From an uncultured Clostridia bacterium (GTDB lineage Bacteria > Bacillota > Clostridia > Christensenellales > Borkfalkiaceae), in NCBI GenBank assembly GCA_944341075.1, contig CALVLV010000021.1, positions 1 through 35,660 of the forward strand: DNA of 35,660 bases, read 5' to 3'. Shown piece by piece: positions 7,439 to 16,622 of the stretch. The position numbers were made by a program, and so were the translations under genes. How positions within the stretch are numbered: the stretch's first letter is position 1; the number at the start of each line of letters is the position of its first letter. The notes below the pieces were generated by a model. That model did no database searches and had not been told where the DNA came from. It saw only the letters and a list, made by a program, of their open reading frames with translations.

Positions 7439-7467
7439 TTGACAAAACCGTAAAAAGCCTGTAATCT
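7439..7467 (+). promoter_or_regulatory. Promoter of the peptide-transporter operon
   Basis: TTGACA (7439-7444) and TAATCT (7462-7467) are 17 bp apart, starting near 7475. This gives a leader of nearly 290 nt before the binding-protein gene. Confidence 0.6.
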
Positions 7468-7474
7468 TAGTGCA

Positions 7475-7761
7475 ACAAAAGGCAGGGCGGGCGTTTGAAT
7501 GCGTCCACAAGGTGCATAAATAACCGTTCTTTTTGCAAAGAACGGGGCAGGCGAATACTTCGCCTGCCCATATAAAAACCTTTCCTTTTACCAATAATAA
7601 TATGGTGCATGCCCCGGCCGTTAACGCGGAAAAGCGGAGGCGGCGTAAAATGTTCGCTCCCCGGTGTTCCTGCCGGGCAGGCAGCAGGTGGATGGGGTTC
7701 ACCATACTACCATATTATTATATAACCGACGAATAAATTTTTATATGGAGGATATAGCATT
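7475..7761 (+). promoter_or_regulatory. Long structured 5' leader of the peptide-transporter operon
   Basis: The leader folds into a 9-bp hairpin (7524-7532/7537-7545), an adjoining 9-bp hairpin (7545-7553/7561-7569, GGGCAGGCG and complement; the two share one base), and a domain of about 100 nt closed by ATGGTG (7602-7607) and CACCAT (7699-7704) with an inner GC-rich CCTGC-CGG-GCAGG hairpin. No known riboswitch signature (T-box, lysine, SAM, TPP, c-di-GMP) was recognised, and no T-run terminator ends it. GGAGG (7747-7751) lies 10 nt before the ATG. A cis-regulatory role is inference. Confidence 0.45.
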
Positions 7762-10404
7762 ATGGCAAATGTTAAAAAAGTTGCTGCCGTAGTTGCTGCT
7801 ACCGTGCTTTCGGCTTCCCTCGTTGCGGGGCTTGCTGCTTGCGGAGATAAGGGCAGTACAGCGGTTATTCAGGGTACACCCGGCGAATATACCTATCGCA
7901 CGGCAACTGCAGCGCTTGCCGATAACTGGAACACCCATACTTATACGTCTGAAACGTCGAACGATATTCTCGGCTATACGGAAGACGCGCTTTATACCTT
8001 TGACTATAACGATGACATGACGTCTTACGAAATAGTTCCGTCTATGGCCGTGGGCGACCCCCAGGACGTTACAAATGTTTATGCTGGTGATTCGCAGTGG
8101 AAAATCGGCGCGGACGAAAGCTGGAGGGCAATACGCATCACTCTGCGCAGCGACCTCAAGTTTGAAAACGGCGACCCCATAACGGCGCAGACTTTTGTGG
8201 AGTCGATGGAACTTCTGCTCGATCCCAAGGCTGCCAACTATCGCGCAGATACTTACTACAGCGGTCAGTTCAATATTTTCAATGCCGAAGAGTATGCAAA
8301 GGGCGGCACATATGCATATTCGAACATGGTATCTGCATCTTACGGAGCGGATGAGTACGTCAATCCTGATACGTTTACGACCGATTCGGACGGCTACTAT
8401 CAGCACACCACCGAAAGGGACCTTGAAGATATAGTTATAAACGTAAACGACGGCGGCAACTGGGGCGACGGTCTTGGCGCATATTTCAACGCCGGCTATT
8501 TTGACAGCGATTCCGAAGAGGATATGGCGGCAGAAGGTTACGCATTCGACGGCGACCGCGTGCCTGGCTTAAAGGATCTAATAGCCGCTGCAGACGAAGA
8601 CGGATACGTTCAGCTCAACGACGCCCGCCTTAAGGTAGTGCAGAATGCAATAGCTGTGCTCCATGGCTTTGTCGATGCCGAAGCTTATGCCAAAGACTGT
8701 GAAGAGAAAAATAATTTTAAAGGCGACCTTAACTACGCGTATGTGGAATGGGAAGAAATGGCATTCTACGGCAGCATATGGGCTGAAATGAATTTCAGCT
8801 CTGTAGGTTATAAAGCGGTAGACAATACCACGCTGGACATCATACTTGAGCAGCCTTTGGAAGGTTTCTATCTTATGTATAACCTCTGCAGCTCTATGAG
8901 CCTTGTTCATCCCGAAACTTACAGGAAATGCATAAACAGCGCTCAGGGCGCATATACCAACAACTACGGTACTTCAAAGGAAACTTACGTTGGTTTCGGC
9001 CCCTATAAAATTGAAACTTACGTTATGAACAACGTGGTCACATTTGAAAAGAACGATAATTGGTACGGTTACGGGCTCAGGGAAAACGCAGGCCGCTACC
9101 AGACCACGAATATTTCCATCAGGCAGATAACAAACGAGTCTACCAGGCTCAATGAATTCCTTGCCGGCAACCTTGATTCGTACGGTCTTTCCGCAACCGA
9201 CTTTGCCACTTACGGCAGCAGTCCCTATGCGGTATATACCGAGGGCGAAAGCACGTTCTTTGTTGCGCTTAACCCCGATATGGACGGCCTTGGCGCCGCT
9301 GAAAACCCTTCGCAGGGCATATATAAGCGCGTGCTTACGCTGCAGTCTTTCCGCATGGCGCTTTCGCTTTCCATAGACCGTCAGTCATATATCAGTAACC
9401 TTGACCCTGCAAGCCAGCCTGCGTTAGGACTGTTTGGCAACCTTATCATTTCCGACCCCGACAGTGCCACCGCATACAGGGATACGCAGCAGGCAAAGGA
9501 AGTGCTTGTAGAGTTCTGGGGACTTGCCGACGAAGTGGGCGAGGGCAAAACTTATGCTACGCTTGACGAGGCAATAGAGGCAATAGAAGCTTCCGGCGGC
9601 GTTGACGTTGCGCAGGCTAAGCAGATGTTCAGTCAGGCCTATGAAGAGGCTGTCGATCAGGGATTGCTTCCTTCAGGCGACGACTGGACGGTAGAAATAA
9701 TTATCGGCAAGCCTGCAGAGGCTGACTATTACAACAACGGCTATGACTTCCTGCAGAGGACATGGACGCAGGCTGTTGAAGGCACGCCTTTTGAGGGGCA
9801 CCTTTCGTTCAGACAGTCTGAAGTGCTCGGTGCCACATCGTTTGCCGACGCTCTTCAGGAAAACCGCGTAGACGTGCTGTTCGGCGTAGGCTGGACGGGC
9901 TCTGCACTCGACCCCTACAACCTGATGCAGGCATATGTGGATCCCAACTACCAGTACGATCCGGGCTGGGATACCACTGATGCAGACGTAGATGTTCCTT
10001 ACACTATGGAGGACGGAACTCAGGTCACTCTCCGCGCAAGCGCATATGCTTGGGGCGCACAGGCTCTCCGCGGCACACCGATTACAGCCACGGTGCTCGA
10101 TGCCGAAGGCAACCTCACTGATCAGACAGTGCAAGTAGTTGCCGACAGCACTGCGGATCCCGAATTCCGCCTTGACGTTCTTTCTGCGCTTGAACATGCC
10201 GTGCTCATGCAGTACGATATGATACCCGTTTCGCTTGAATCAAGCGTTGCCCTCAGGAGCATGCGGGTTAACTTTGCCACCGAAGATTATATTTACGGCA
10301 TAGGCCGCGGCGGCGTCAAGTATATGAAGTACGGTTACGACGATGCTCAGTGGACCGACTTTGTGAACGCAAATGGCGGCAGGCTCAACTACGTAGGCGA
10401 GTAA
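7762..10404 (+). CDS. Peptide-type ABC transporter substrate-binding lipoprotein, oversized
   Basis: 880 residues, versus about 500-600 for most family 5 (OppA/DppA-type) binding proteins. A signal peptide with lipobox LAAC places the lipid-bearing Cys at residue 27. Fold landmarks include the typical YEIVPSMA...WRAIRITLRSDLKFENGDPITAQTF start of domain I, GFGPYKIETYVMNNVVTFEKN in the middle, and LQSFRMALSLSIDRQ (split here: FRMALSLSIDR). Extra length is spread between residues about 175-300 and near the C-terminal part. It captures a peptide or related ligand outside the membrane and hands it to the permease pair encoded downstream. The ligand is unknown. It is first in the operon, with a GGAGG site and a terminator-like hairpin after it that would keep its expression above that of the other genes. 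Confidence 0.93.
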   Translation: MANVKKVAAVVAATVLSASLVAGLAACGDKGSTAVIQGTPGEYTYRTATAALADNWNTHTYTSETSNDILGYTEDALYTFDYNDDMTSYEIVPSMAVGDPQDVTNVYAGDSQWKIGADESWRAIRITLRSDLKFENGDPITAQTFVESMELLLDPKAANYRADTYYSGQFNIFNAEEYAKGGTYAYSNMVSASYGADEYVNPDTFTTDSDGYYQHTTERDLEDIVINVNDGGNWGDGLGAYFNAGYFDSDSEEDMAAEGYAFDGDRVPGLKDLIAAADEDGYVQLNDARLKVVQNAIAVLHGFVDAEAYAKDCEEKNNFKGDLNYAYVEWEEMAFYGSIWAEMNFSSVGYKAVDNTTLDIILEQPLEGFYLMYNLCSSMSLVHPETYRKCINSAQGAYTNNYGTSKETYVGFGPYKIETYVMNNVVTFEKNDNWYGYGLRENAGRYQTTNISIRQITNESTRLNEFLAGNLDSYGLSATDFATYGSSPYAVYTEGESTFFVALNPDMDGLGAAENPSQGIYKRVLTLQSFRMALSLSIDRQSYISNLDPASQPALGLFGNLIISDPDSATAYRDTQQAKEVLVEFWGLADEVGEGKTYATLDEAIEAIEASGGVDVAQAKQMFSQAYEEAVDQGLLPSGDDWTVEIIIGKPAEADYYNNGYDFLQRTWTQAVEGTPFEGHLSFRQSEVLGATSFADALQENRVDVLFGVGWTGSALDPYNLMQAYVDPNYQYDPGWDTTDADVDVPYTMEDGTQVTLRASAYAWGAQALRGTPITATVLDAEGNLTDQTVQVVADSTADPEFRLDVLSALEHAVLMQYDMIPVSLESSVALRSMRVNFATEDYIYGIGRGGVKYMKYGYDDAQWTDFVNANGGRLNYVGE

Positions 10405-10465
10405 ATCAAAATCGGCGGATATTCCGCGGCTGATAAGCTTAACGGCTTAACGGTTTAATTTACGC

Positions 10466-10517
10466 AAATTGCATAGCGGAGTGCGCTGTAAACGCACCCC
10501 GCTATGTTGCAATTTTT
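10466..10517 (+). terminator. Intercistronic attenuator hairpin after the binding-protein gene
   Basis: Long imperfect stem: AAATTGC/GCAATTT (10466-10472/10509-10515), ATAGCGG/CCGCTAT (10473-10479/10499-10505), GTGCG/CGCAC (10481-10485/10493-10497), ending in T5. It stands directly before the permease ribosome binding site, so it likely gives partial termination and protects the upstream mRNA. Confidence 0.65.
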
Positions 10518-10529
10518 CTGGAGTAAGGC

Positions 10530-11519
10530 ATGTATATATTCAAATACATTTTAAAGCGCATAGGTCTTATGATCCTTACGTTTGCGATACTTATGACCAT
10601 ATGCTTTGTACTTGTAAAGCTGCTCCCCACAACTCCCCTGGAACAGCTTGGCAAGGACGTTGAGCTTATCCTGCGCCGCAGGGTGGCGCTTCACCAGATG
10701 TATATAAACGAGGCGGGCGAATACGTCGCTACCCCGATACTCGAACAGTATGTATACTTTTTATACTACGCGTTCCAGGGCGATTTCGGCGTAGGAGAAA
10801 CTATTTACAGAATGCAGAACGTATGGGACGTATTCGCGCAGAAACTGCCCTATACCGTGGCTGTAAACCTCTATTCAATAATAATAAGCATACCCGTCGG
10901 GCTCGGCCTTGGCATAATTGCCGCCATCAAAAAGAACAAGTGGCCCGACCACGTTATATCCGTAGGCATAATGGTATTTGTTTCGGTGCCCTCGTTCATA
11001 TACGGCTTTCTGGTGCAGTACCTGTTCTGCTTTGTGCTGCAATGGTTCCCCGCCACTATGGACGCAACGCAGGGCCCCTTCAGCTGGGTGGGCTTCTATT
11101 CCATGATACCCGCCGTGCTGTGCCTTGCCTTCGGCTCTATCGCCGGTTTTGCACGCTACAGCAGGGCAGAACTTACAGAGGTGCTCACCAGCGACTATAT
11201 GCTGCTCGCCCGCACAAAGGGTTTAACGCGCGGGCAGGCCACGCTGCGCCACGCGCTGCGCAACGCCATGGTGCCCATCTTCCCCATGATACTGGGCGAA
11301 TTTGTAGCCATAATGTCGGGCTCGCTAATACTCGAGCAGATGTTCTCCATTCCGGGCGTGGGCCAGCTGTATGTGCAGTCTATAACGGCCACATATCCCG
11401 ACTATAACTTCTTTATGCTGCTTTCAGGTTTCTATATGCTGCTCGGCCTTACCGCCAACATTGTTATAGATATAAGTTACGGCATAATAGACCCGAGAAT
11501 ACGAATGGGGGCTAAATAA
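10530..11519 (+). CDS. Peptide-type ABC transporter permease (OppB-like)
   Basis: 329-residue inner-membrane permease of the BPD_transp_1 type, normal length for the family. N-terminal membrane helix (LMILTFAILMTICFVLVKL), then an extracytoplasmic segment, then five further helices. The cytoplasmic EAA loop reads YMLLARTKGLTRGQATLRHALRN (core ARTKGLTRGQATLRHA), the coupling site for the ATPases. It ends with the typical DPRIRMG tail. GGAG lies before the ATG; the next permease gene starts 1 bp after its stop. It pairs with the OppC-like permease to form the channel. Ligand unknown. Confidence 0.95.
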   Translation: MYIFKYILKRIGLMILTFAILMTICFVLVKLLPTTPLEQLGKDVELILRRRVALHQMYINEAGEYVATPILEQYVYFLYYAFQGDFGVGETIYRMQNVWDVFAQKLPYTVAVNLYSIIISIPVGLGLGIIAAIKKNKWPDHVISVGIMVFVSVPSFIYGFLVQYLFCFVLQWFPATMDATQGPFSWVGFYSMIPAVLCLAFGSIAGFARYSRAELTEVLTSDYMLLARTKGLTRGQATLRHALRNAMVPIFPMILGEFVAIMSGSLILEQMFSIPGVGQLYVQSITATYPDYNFFMLLSGFYMLLGLTANIVIDISYGIIDPRIRMGAK

Positions 11520-11520
11520 T

Positions 11521-13071
11521 ATGGAAAATAAGGCATACGCAAATATCCCCGCCGAAAAATTTCAGTTTGTAAAGGACAGGGATATATCTCACGATAAAAA
11601 GCTTGAAACAAAGCCCGTAGGCTACTTCCGCGACGCCTTCGGCCGCTTTTGCAAAAACAAGGGCTCGGTTGTGGCGGCAATAATTGTGCTGCTTTTGATA
11701 TTGTTTGCCCTGATAGGCCCATATGCAATGAGTCCTGTATATACCGGTTCATACGGCTCGGATACAGACGTAATGAACTACCAGTACCTTCTGCCCAAGC
11801 TCAGCTTTATGGAGGGCACCGGCGTATGGGACGGCACTCAGAAGGAAGAGAATGTAAACTCTGCCATATACTACCGCTATGTAGGTATACAGCAGGAGAG
11901 GGGCGGCGAAGTCATTTTAAGCGAAAGCCGCAGCGGCAACACTTATACGCTACGCGTGGATACCTACCGTTCGATGAGGGTATTCCAGAAGACTCTCACG
12001 CTGCAGCAGTATCAGGATCTTCAGCAGTGGCAGGATGAAAACAATATGCAGGTTATCCTGCCCGCAGTCAATTCGGTGCGCGCGCAGGGCTACAACACCA
12101 ACATGAGCGTGTGGTTTGTAAGCGACAGAAGCGGCACGCCCACGCTTGACAGCCAGGGCAACCTTCAGCCGGCATACTATACTTATGCCACCGAATCTGC
12201 CCGCAACGACGCATATACAAGTAAAATGAGACTTGCCGACGACCCCTATGTAAACGGCGACACCGAAAACGGCTGGAGCTATGCAAGGCGCACGGGTACG
12301 TCTGCCGCAGGTTTCAACTACGTTGTGCGCGTAGACCCGTACAACTACTTTATCTATAAATACGGCTTCGAGCCGAGCTTTATATTCGGCACTGACAGGA
12401 GCGGCTACGACATATTCACCCGCCTTGCGGGCGGCGCGCGCTTTTCAATGCTGTTCGCCATCGCCGTTTCGGCAATAAACCTTATAATAGGCGCGATATA
12501 CGGCGCAATAGAGGGGTATTACGGCGGCGCGGTAGACCTTACCATGGAGCGAATTTCGGATATCTTAAGCGGACTTCCCACAATGGTCGTCACGGTACTT
12601 TTCAACCTGCACCTTACAAAATATATAGGCGTGGTCCCGGCGTTGCTGTACGCGTTTATTCTGACGGGGTGGATAGGCATAGCATCTACCACCCGAATGC
12701 AGTTCTACAGGTACAAAAACCAGGAGTATGTGCTGGCGGCGCGCACGCTGGGCGCAAGGGACAGAAGGCTTATATGGAAGCATATCTTCCCCAACTCGCT
12801 GGGCACGCTTATAACCTCGTCGGTGCTCATAATTCCCGGCGTTATCTTCAGCGAAACCTCGCTGTCGTACCTGGGCATAATCAACCTGAACAGCTCCAGC
12901 ATGTCGTCGGTAGGCTCAATGCTCTCCGCAGGACAGAGCCTTATGACCACTTACCCGCACATAATACTGTTCCCCGCGCTTTTTATTGCGCTGCTTATGA
13001 TCTCGTTCAACCTGTTCGGCAACGGCCTGAGGGACGCGTTCAACCCCTCGCTGCGCGGTTCGGAGGACTGA
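11521..13071 (+). CDS. Peptide-type ABC transporter permease (OppC-like) with large outer insertion
   Basis: 516 residues against about 300 for a usual OppC/DppC. The N-terminal OppC_N segment and first helix (about 49-70, VVAAIIVLLLILFALIGP) are normal. Residues about 75-285 then form a long extracytoplasmic domain with repeated tyrosines and polar segments where the family has only 35-40 residues. The family resumes at FIFGTDRSGYDIFTRL (about 288-302), five helices follow, and the EAA motif EYVLAARTLGARDRRLIW (about 402-419) is intact. It starts 1 bp after the OppB-like stop and is followed 1 bp later by the ATPase gene. The inserted domain faces the binding protein and may dock or help select its ligand (inference). 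Confidence 0.93.
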   Translation: MENKAYANIPAEKFQFVKDRDISHDKKLETKPVGYFRDAFGRFCKNKGSVVAAIIVLLLILFALIGPYAMSPVYTGSYGSDTDVMNYQYLLPKLSFMEGTGVWDGTQKEENVNSAIYYRYVGIQQERGGEVILSESRSGNTYTLRVDTYRSMRVFQKTLTLQQYQDLQQWQDENNMQVILPAVNSVRAQGYNTNMSVWFVSDRSGTPTLDSQGNLQPAYYTYATESARNDAYTSKMRLADDPYVNGDTENGWSYARRTGTSAAGFNYVVRVDPYNYFIYKYGFEPSFIFGTDRSGYDIFTRLAGGARFSMLFAIAVSAINLIIGAIYGAIEGYYGGAVDLTMERISDILSGLPTMVVTVLFNLHLTKYIGVVPALLYAFILTGWIGIASTTRMQFYRYKNQEYVLAARTLGARDRRLIWKHIFPNSLGTLITSSVLIIPGVIFSETSLSYLGIINLNSSSMSSVGSMLSAGQSLMTTYPHIILFPALFIALLMISFNLFGNGLRDAFNPSLRGSED

Positions 13072-13072
13072 T

Positions 13073-15310
13073 ATGGAAGAAAGAGAAAAGAAGTTAGAGG
13101 TTAATAACCTTGTAATATCGTTCAGGACTTCGGGCGGCAAGGTGCAGGCGGTGCGCAATATCTCATTCGACCTGTACAAGGGCGAAACGCTTGCCATAGT
13201 TGGCGAATCGGGCTCGGGCAAGTCGGTCACTACCCGCGCCGTAATGGGTATACTCGCCAACAACGCCATAAAGGAGGGCGGCGAGATAATTTACGACGGG
13301 CAGGATCTTATGAAGATCTCGGAAGAGGGCTTCCACAAGATCCGCGGCGATAAAATAGCCATGATATTCCAGGATCCGCTCTCCAGTCTCAACCCCATAA
13401 TGCGAATAGGCAAGCAGATGACGGAGGCCATGCTTATAAAGGGCAGGCTTTCGCGCAAGGAGTCGCGCAACGACTTCAACTCGCTGCTCGCACTTATAAA
13501 CAAAAATATGGATCTCGCCGCGGGCGAGGGCGCAACGCCCGAACTCAAGGCAAAAAACAAGCTCAAATGCTATAACTTCAACAAGTTCGAATATAAGCAC
13601 CTTGAGCTGGAAAATGCGTATAACAGGGCAAGGGAGGCGGCTGAAGACGCGCTTTCAAACGTAAACGACCTGCTGTTTGAAATGGAAAAGAACGCCGTTT
13701 CGGACATGCATGCCGAGGTCGGCGAGGTGATAAGGCTGGCAAAGCACAGCGTAGAGCGCTACGTGGTGCACGCCCGCGCAACCGAACTGGGCGAGGAGAT
13801 AGCAAAGCTGCAGGCGGCAATAAAGCGCACGCCCGTTCAGCACGCGCACGAATTTGTGCGCAGGCACTTTATTGCAAAACTCAAACCCAGCGGCACGGTG
13901 GACGCGGAGGCGGTAAAGGCCTCGCTTGAAAAGCTCAGGGATATCCTCTCGGAGGCGCTGTCGTATCACATGCCCAACTTCTTTGCCATGGGCTATTACC
14001 TCACTTTCGCAGGCGAGGCGCTGCCCGAAATGGGCGTGGACGAGCTCAACGTGTTCCTGCGCAGGTACCTTGACGAGCACTTCATGCTCGACTTTATAGC
14101 CACGGCGCAGGGGGCGCTGGAATATTCGCGCGCCCGCGCCACGGAGCACAAGCGCGAGGCGGTGGCCGCCATAGACGACGGCATGTTCGCCTTCCGCCGC
14201 GAGGAGCTGAACAGGACAGAGGCCGAGGCAGTCGCAAAGAAGATGGTCGCCGCCGTAGAAAAGGGTATAGACAGGCTGGAGATAGTAAAGGATAACGAGG
14301 CCTATACCTTCAGAACGAGCTTAAAGGCCGCGATAGCGCTCTATTTCAACGGAATAAAGCGCAACGCCGCCGAAGAAAGGCGCTACGCAAAGCAGCAGGC
14401 GGCCTACGACAGGCAGGTAAAAAAGGGCAAGACCCCCGAATGGCGCGTGGCAGATAAAAACCTTGTGGACATGGACGCGGCAAAGGCCGACATAATCACC
14501 CTTATAGACAGGGTGCGCGAAAGGTACGTTGCCGATATACAGGCGACGGGCATAGACTTCAATGCCAAAACGGTCGCAGTCATCGACTACCTCAAGGAAA
14601 AGGCCTCTAACGTGGCGTTCAGAATGACGGCGCACCTTGCCAAGATGCGCGCGCTGAAGCTGATGGAGGAAGTGGGCATATCCGAGCCGAAAAAGCGCTT
14701 CAGGCAGTACCCCTTCGAATTTTCGGGCGGCATGCGCCAGCGCATAGTAATAGCCATAGCGCTTGCGGCAAACCCCGACATACTCATCTGCGACGAGCCT
14801 ACAACCGCGCTCGACGTTACCATTCAGGCGCAGATACTCGAACTTATAAACAAGGTAAAAAGGGAGCGCAAGCTTTCGGTAATATTCATCACGCACGACC
14901 TTGGCGTAGTTGCCAACATGGCCGACAGGGTGGCCGTTATGTATGCCGGCAAGATAGTGGAGATAGGTACGGCGGAAGACGTGTTCTATGCCCCCGCGCA
15001 TCCCTACACGTGGGCGCTTCTTTCGTCCATGCCCGACCTTGACACAAAGGACAAGCTGGAGGCCATACCCGGCACCCCGCCCAACATGATTTACCCGCCC
15101 AAGGGCGACGCCTTTGCCGAGCGCAACAAGTACGCCATGCAGATAGATTTCGAGCTGCAGCCCCCCATGTTTAAAATTTCCGATACCCACTATGCGGCAA
15201 CGTGGTTGCTGCATCCCGACGCTCCCAAGGTCGCGCCGCCCAAAACGGTGACCGACAGGATAGAGCGCATGAAGAGCAAGCTTGAAGGAGGCGCCGCTTA
15301 TGCAGAATGA
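13073..15310 (+). CDS. ABC transporter ATPase (OppD-like) with ~390-residue insertion
   Basis: 745 residues versus about 330 for OppD/DppD. Walker A GESGSGKS (44-51), Q-loop [11 protein letters not shown] (98-108), signature FSGGMRQ (550-556), Walker B ILICDEP (570-576) and H-loop FITHD (605-609) are all intact, so it should hydrolyse ATP. Between the Q-loop and the signature, where about 50 residues are normal, residues about 132-523 form a long, largely helical, charged insertion with no motif I recognise. Family sequence resumes at [16 protein letters not shown]. The C-terminal oligo_HPY region is present ([17 protein letters not shown]), but its usual cysteines are replaced ([23 protein letters not shown]). 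It starts 1 bp after the permease stop; its end overlaps the next ATPase gene by 11 nt. Confidence 0.93.
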   Translation: MEEREKKLEVNNLVISFRTSGGKVQAVRNISFDLYKGETLAIVGESGSGKSVTTRAVMGILANNAIKEGGEIIYDGQDLMKISEEGFHKIRGDKIAMIFQDPLSSLNPIMRIGKQMTEAMLIKGRLSRKESRNDFNSLLALINKNMDLAAGEGATPELKAKNKLKCYNFNKFEYKHLELENAYNRAREAAEDALSNVNDLLFEMEKNAVSDMHAEVGEVIRLAKHSVERYVVHARATELGEEIAKLQAAIKRTPVQHAHEFVRRHFIAKLKPSGTVDAEAVKASLEKLRDILSEALSYHMPNFFAMGYYLTFAGEALPEMGVDELNVFLRRYLDEHFMLDFIATAQGALEYSRARATEHKREAVAAIDDGMFAFRREELNRTEAEAVAKKMVAAVEKGIDRLEIVKDNEAYTFRTSLKAAIALYFNGIKRNAAEERRYAKQQAAYDRQVKKGKTPEWRVADKNLVDMDAAKADIITLIDRVRERYVADIQATGIDFNAKTVAVIDYLKEKASNVAFRMTAHLAKMRALKLMEEVGISEPKKRFRQYPFEFSGGMRQRIVIAIALAANPDILICDEPTTALDVTIQAQILELINKVKRERKLSVIFITHDLGVVANMADRVAVMYAGKIVEIGTAEDVFYAPAHPYTWALLSSMPDLDTKDKLEAIPGTPPNMIYPPKGDAFAERNKYAMQIDFELQPPMFKISDTHYAATWLLHPDAPKVAPPKTVTDRIERMKSKLEGGAAYAE

Positions 15311-16589
15311 CAACGAAGTTTTGCTCAGGGTAGAGCACCTCTGCCAGTACTTCAAAATGGGCGGAGGCAAGGAGCTGAAGGCCGTAGACGACGTAAGCTT
15401 CGATATAAAGAAGGGCGAAGTTTTCGGCCTGGTGGGCGAAAGCGGCTGCGGCAAGACCACCACGGGCCGCTCTATAATCAAGCTGTACGATATAACTTCG
15501 GGCAACGTATACTTCAAGGGCCAGCGCATCTGCGCGGGCACGCGCTCGTATAAAGACGCCATAGCCGCGGCAAGGCAGCAGTGCAAGGCCGCCTGCGCCG
15601 AACTTAAAGCAAAGTGCGCGGGGGAGATAGCCGCCGGCGCCGACGCCGAGGAGACGAAAAAGAAGTATGAAGAGCTTTTAAAGGCCGAGGCAGAGCGCAG
15701 AGACCTTGCGATAGATGAGCAGCGCAGGCTTGCCCGCGACGCCATGCACGACCAGAAGTATTGCGACAAGGACTATGCAAAGCGCAAGGTGGCCGAGATA
15801 GAGGCCGAACTTGAGGCCGCCCTTAAAAACTGCGGCACCGAGGAGGAGAAGATCGCCCTGCGCAAACAGTACAGGGAAAAGATACGCCTTGCCTCTCACG
15901 AGAGCATCGTGCACCAGATACAGATGATCTTCCAGGATCCCATCGCCTCGCTCGACCCGCGCATGACCGTGCGCGACATAATCGCCGAAGGCCTTGTTAT
16001 ACACGGCGTAAAGGATAAAAAGTATATAGACGAGCGCGTGTACGAAGTGCTTGAAAAGGTAGGCCTTGTGCGCGAACATGCGGGCAGGTACCCGCACGAA
16101 TTTTCGGGCGGCCAGCGCCAGCGCATAGGCATAGCCCGTTCGGTAATAATGCGCCCCGAGCTTATAATAGCCGACGAGCCTGTATCCGCGCTGGACGTTT
16201 CTATTCAGGCGCAGGTAATAAATCTTTTGAACGACCTGCGCAACGAATTCGGCATAACCGTGCTGTTCATTGCGCACGACCTTTCGGTAGTAAAATATTT
16301 TTCCGACAGGATAGGCGTAATGTACTTCGGTAAAATGGTGGAGCTTGCCTCTTCGGACGACCTGTTCGACCACCCGCTTCACCCTTACACCAAGAGCCTG
16401 CTTTCGGCAATACCGCTGCCCGACCCCATATACGAAAGGCAGCGCAAGAGGATAACCTATAACCCGCTTGCCGAACACGACTACAGCACAGACAAGCCCG
16501 AACTGCGCGAAGTTGCCCCCGGGCACTTTGTGCACTGCAACATGGCGGAATTTGAAAATTATAAAAAGATACTTGAACAAAGTGAGTAA
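15300..16589 (+). CDS. ABC transporter ATPase (OppF-like) with ~110-residue helical insertion
   Basis: 429 residues versus about 320 for OppF/DppF. Walker A GESGCGKT (46-53), Q-loop MIFQDPIASLDPR (209-221), signature FSGGQRQR (268-275), Walker B LIIADEP (288-294), H-loop IAHD (324-327) and the HPYTKSLLSAIPLPDP tail (361-376) are intact. Between Walker A and the Q-loop, about residues 80-190 are extra: a charged probable coiled coil with several Cys (95, 99, 106, 155, 178). The insertion is at a different place from that in the OppD-like partner. ATG at 15300 follows GGAGG inside the end of the upstream gene; an in-frame ATG at 15282 is less likely. It forms the ATPase pair of the importer. 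Confidence 0.93.
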   Translation: MQNDNEVLLRVEHLCQYFKMGGGKELKAVDDVSFDIKKGEVFGLVGESGCGKTTTGRSIIKLYDITSGNVYFKGQRICAGTRSYKDAIAAARQQCKAACAELKAKCAGEIAAGADAEETKKKYEELLKAEAERRDLAIDEQRRLARDAMHDQKYCDKDYAKRKVAEIEAELEAALKNCGTEEEKIALRKQYREKIRLASHESIVHQIQMIFQDPIASLDPRMTVRDIIAEGLVIHGVKDKKYIDERVYEVLEKVGLVREHAGRYPHEFSGGQRQRIGIARSVIMRPELIIADEPVSALDVSIQAQVINLLNDLRNEFGITVLFIAHDLSVVKYFSDRIGVMYFGKMVELASSDDLFDHPLHPYTKSLLSAIPLPDPIYERQRKRITYNPLAEHDYSTDKPELREVAPGHFVHCNMAEFENYKKILEQSE

Positions 16590-16622
16590 GGCTGCCGCAT
16601 ACAGGGCGCACGGGAATACGCG

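Noticed and set aside
7600-7704. Possible SRP (4.5S-like) RNA
   Set aside because: GTTCCTGCCGGGCAGGCAGCAG resembles part of SRP domain IV, but the required CAGG-N3-GGAA-N3-AGCAG arrangement is missing and the stretch lies inside the transporter leader.
7741-8406. 221-residue antisense open frame over the start of the binding-protein gene
   Set aside because: The plus-strand frame encodes a clear lipoprotein with a ribosome binding site; the antisense frame has no features.
14321-15769. 482-residue open frame on the minus strand
   Set aside because: Long antisense frame across the two ATPase genes; a product of the GC-rich codon pattern, with repetitive low-information sequence.
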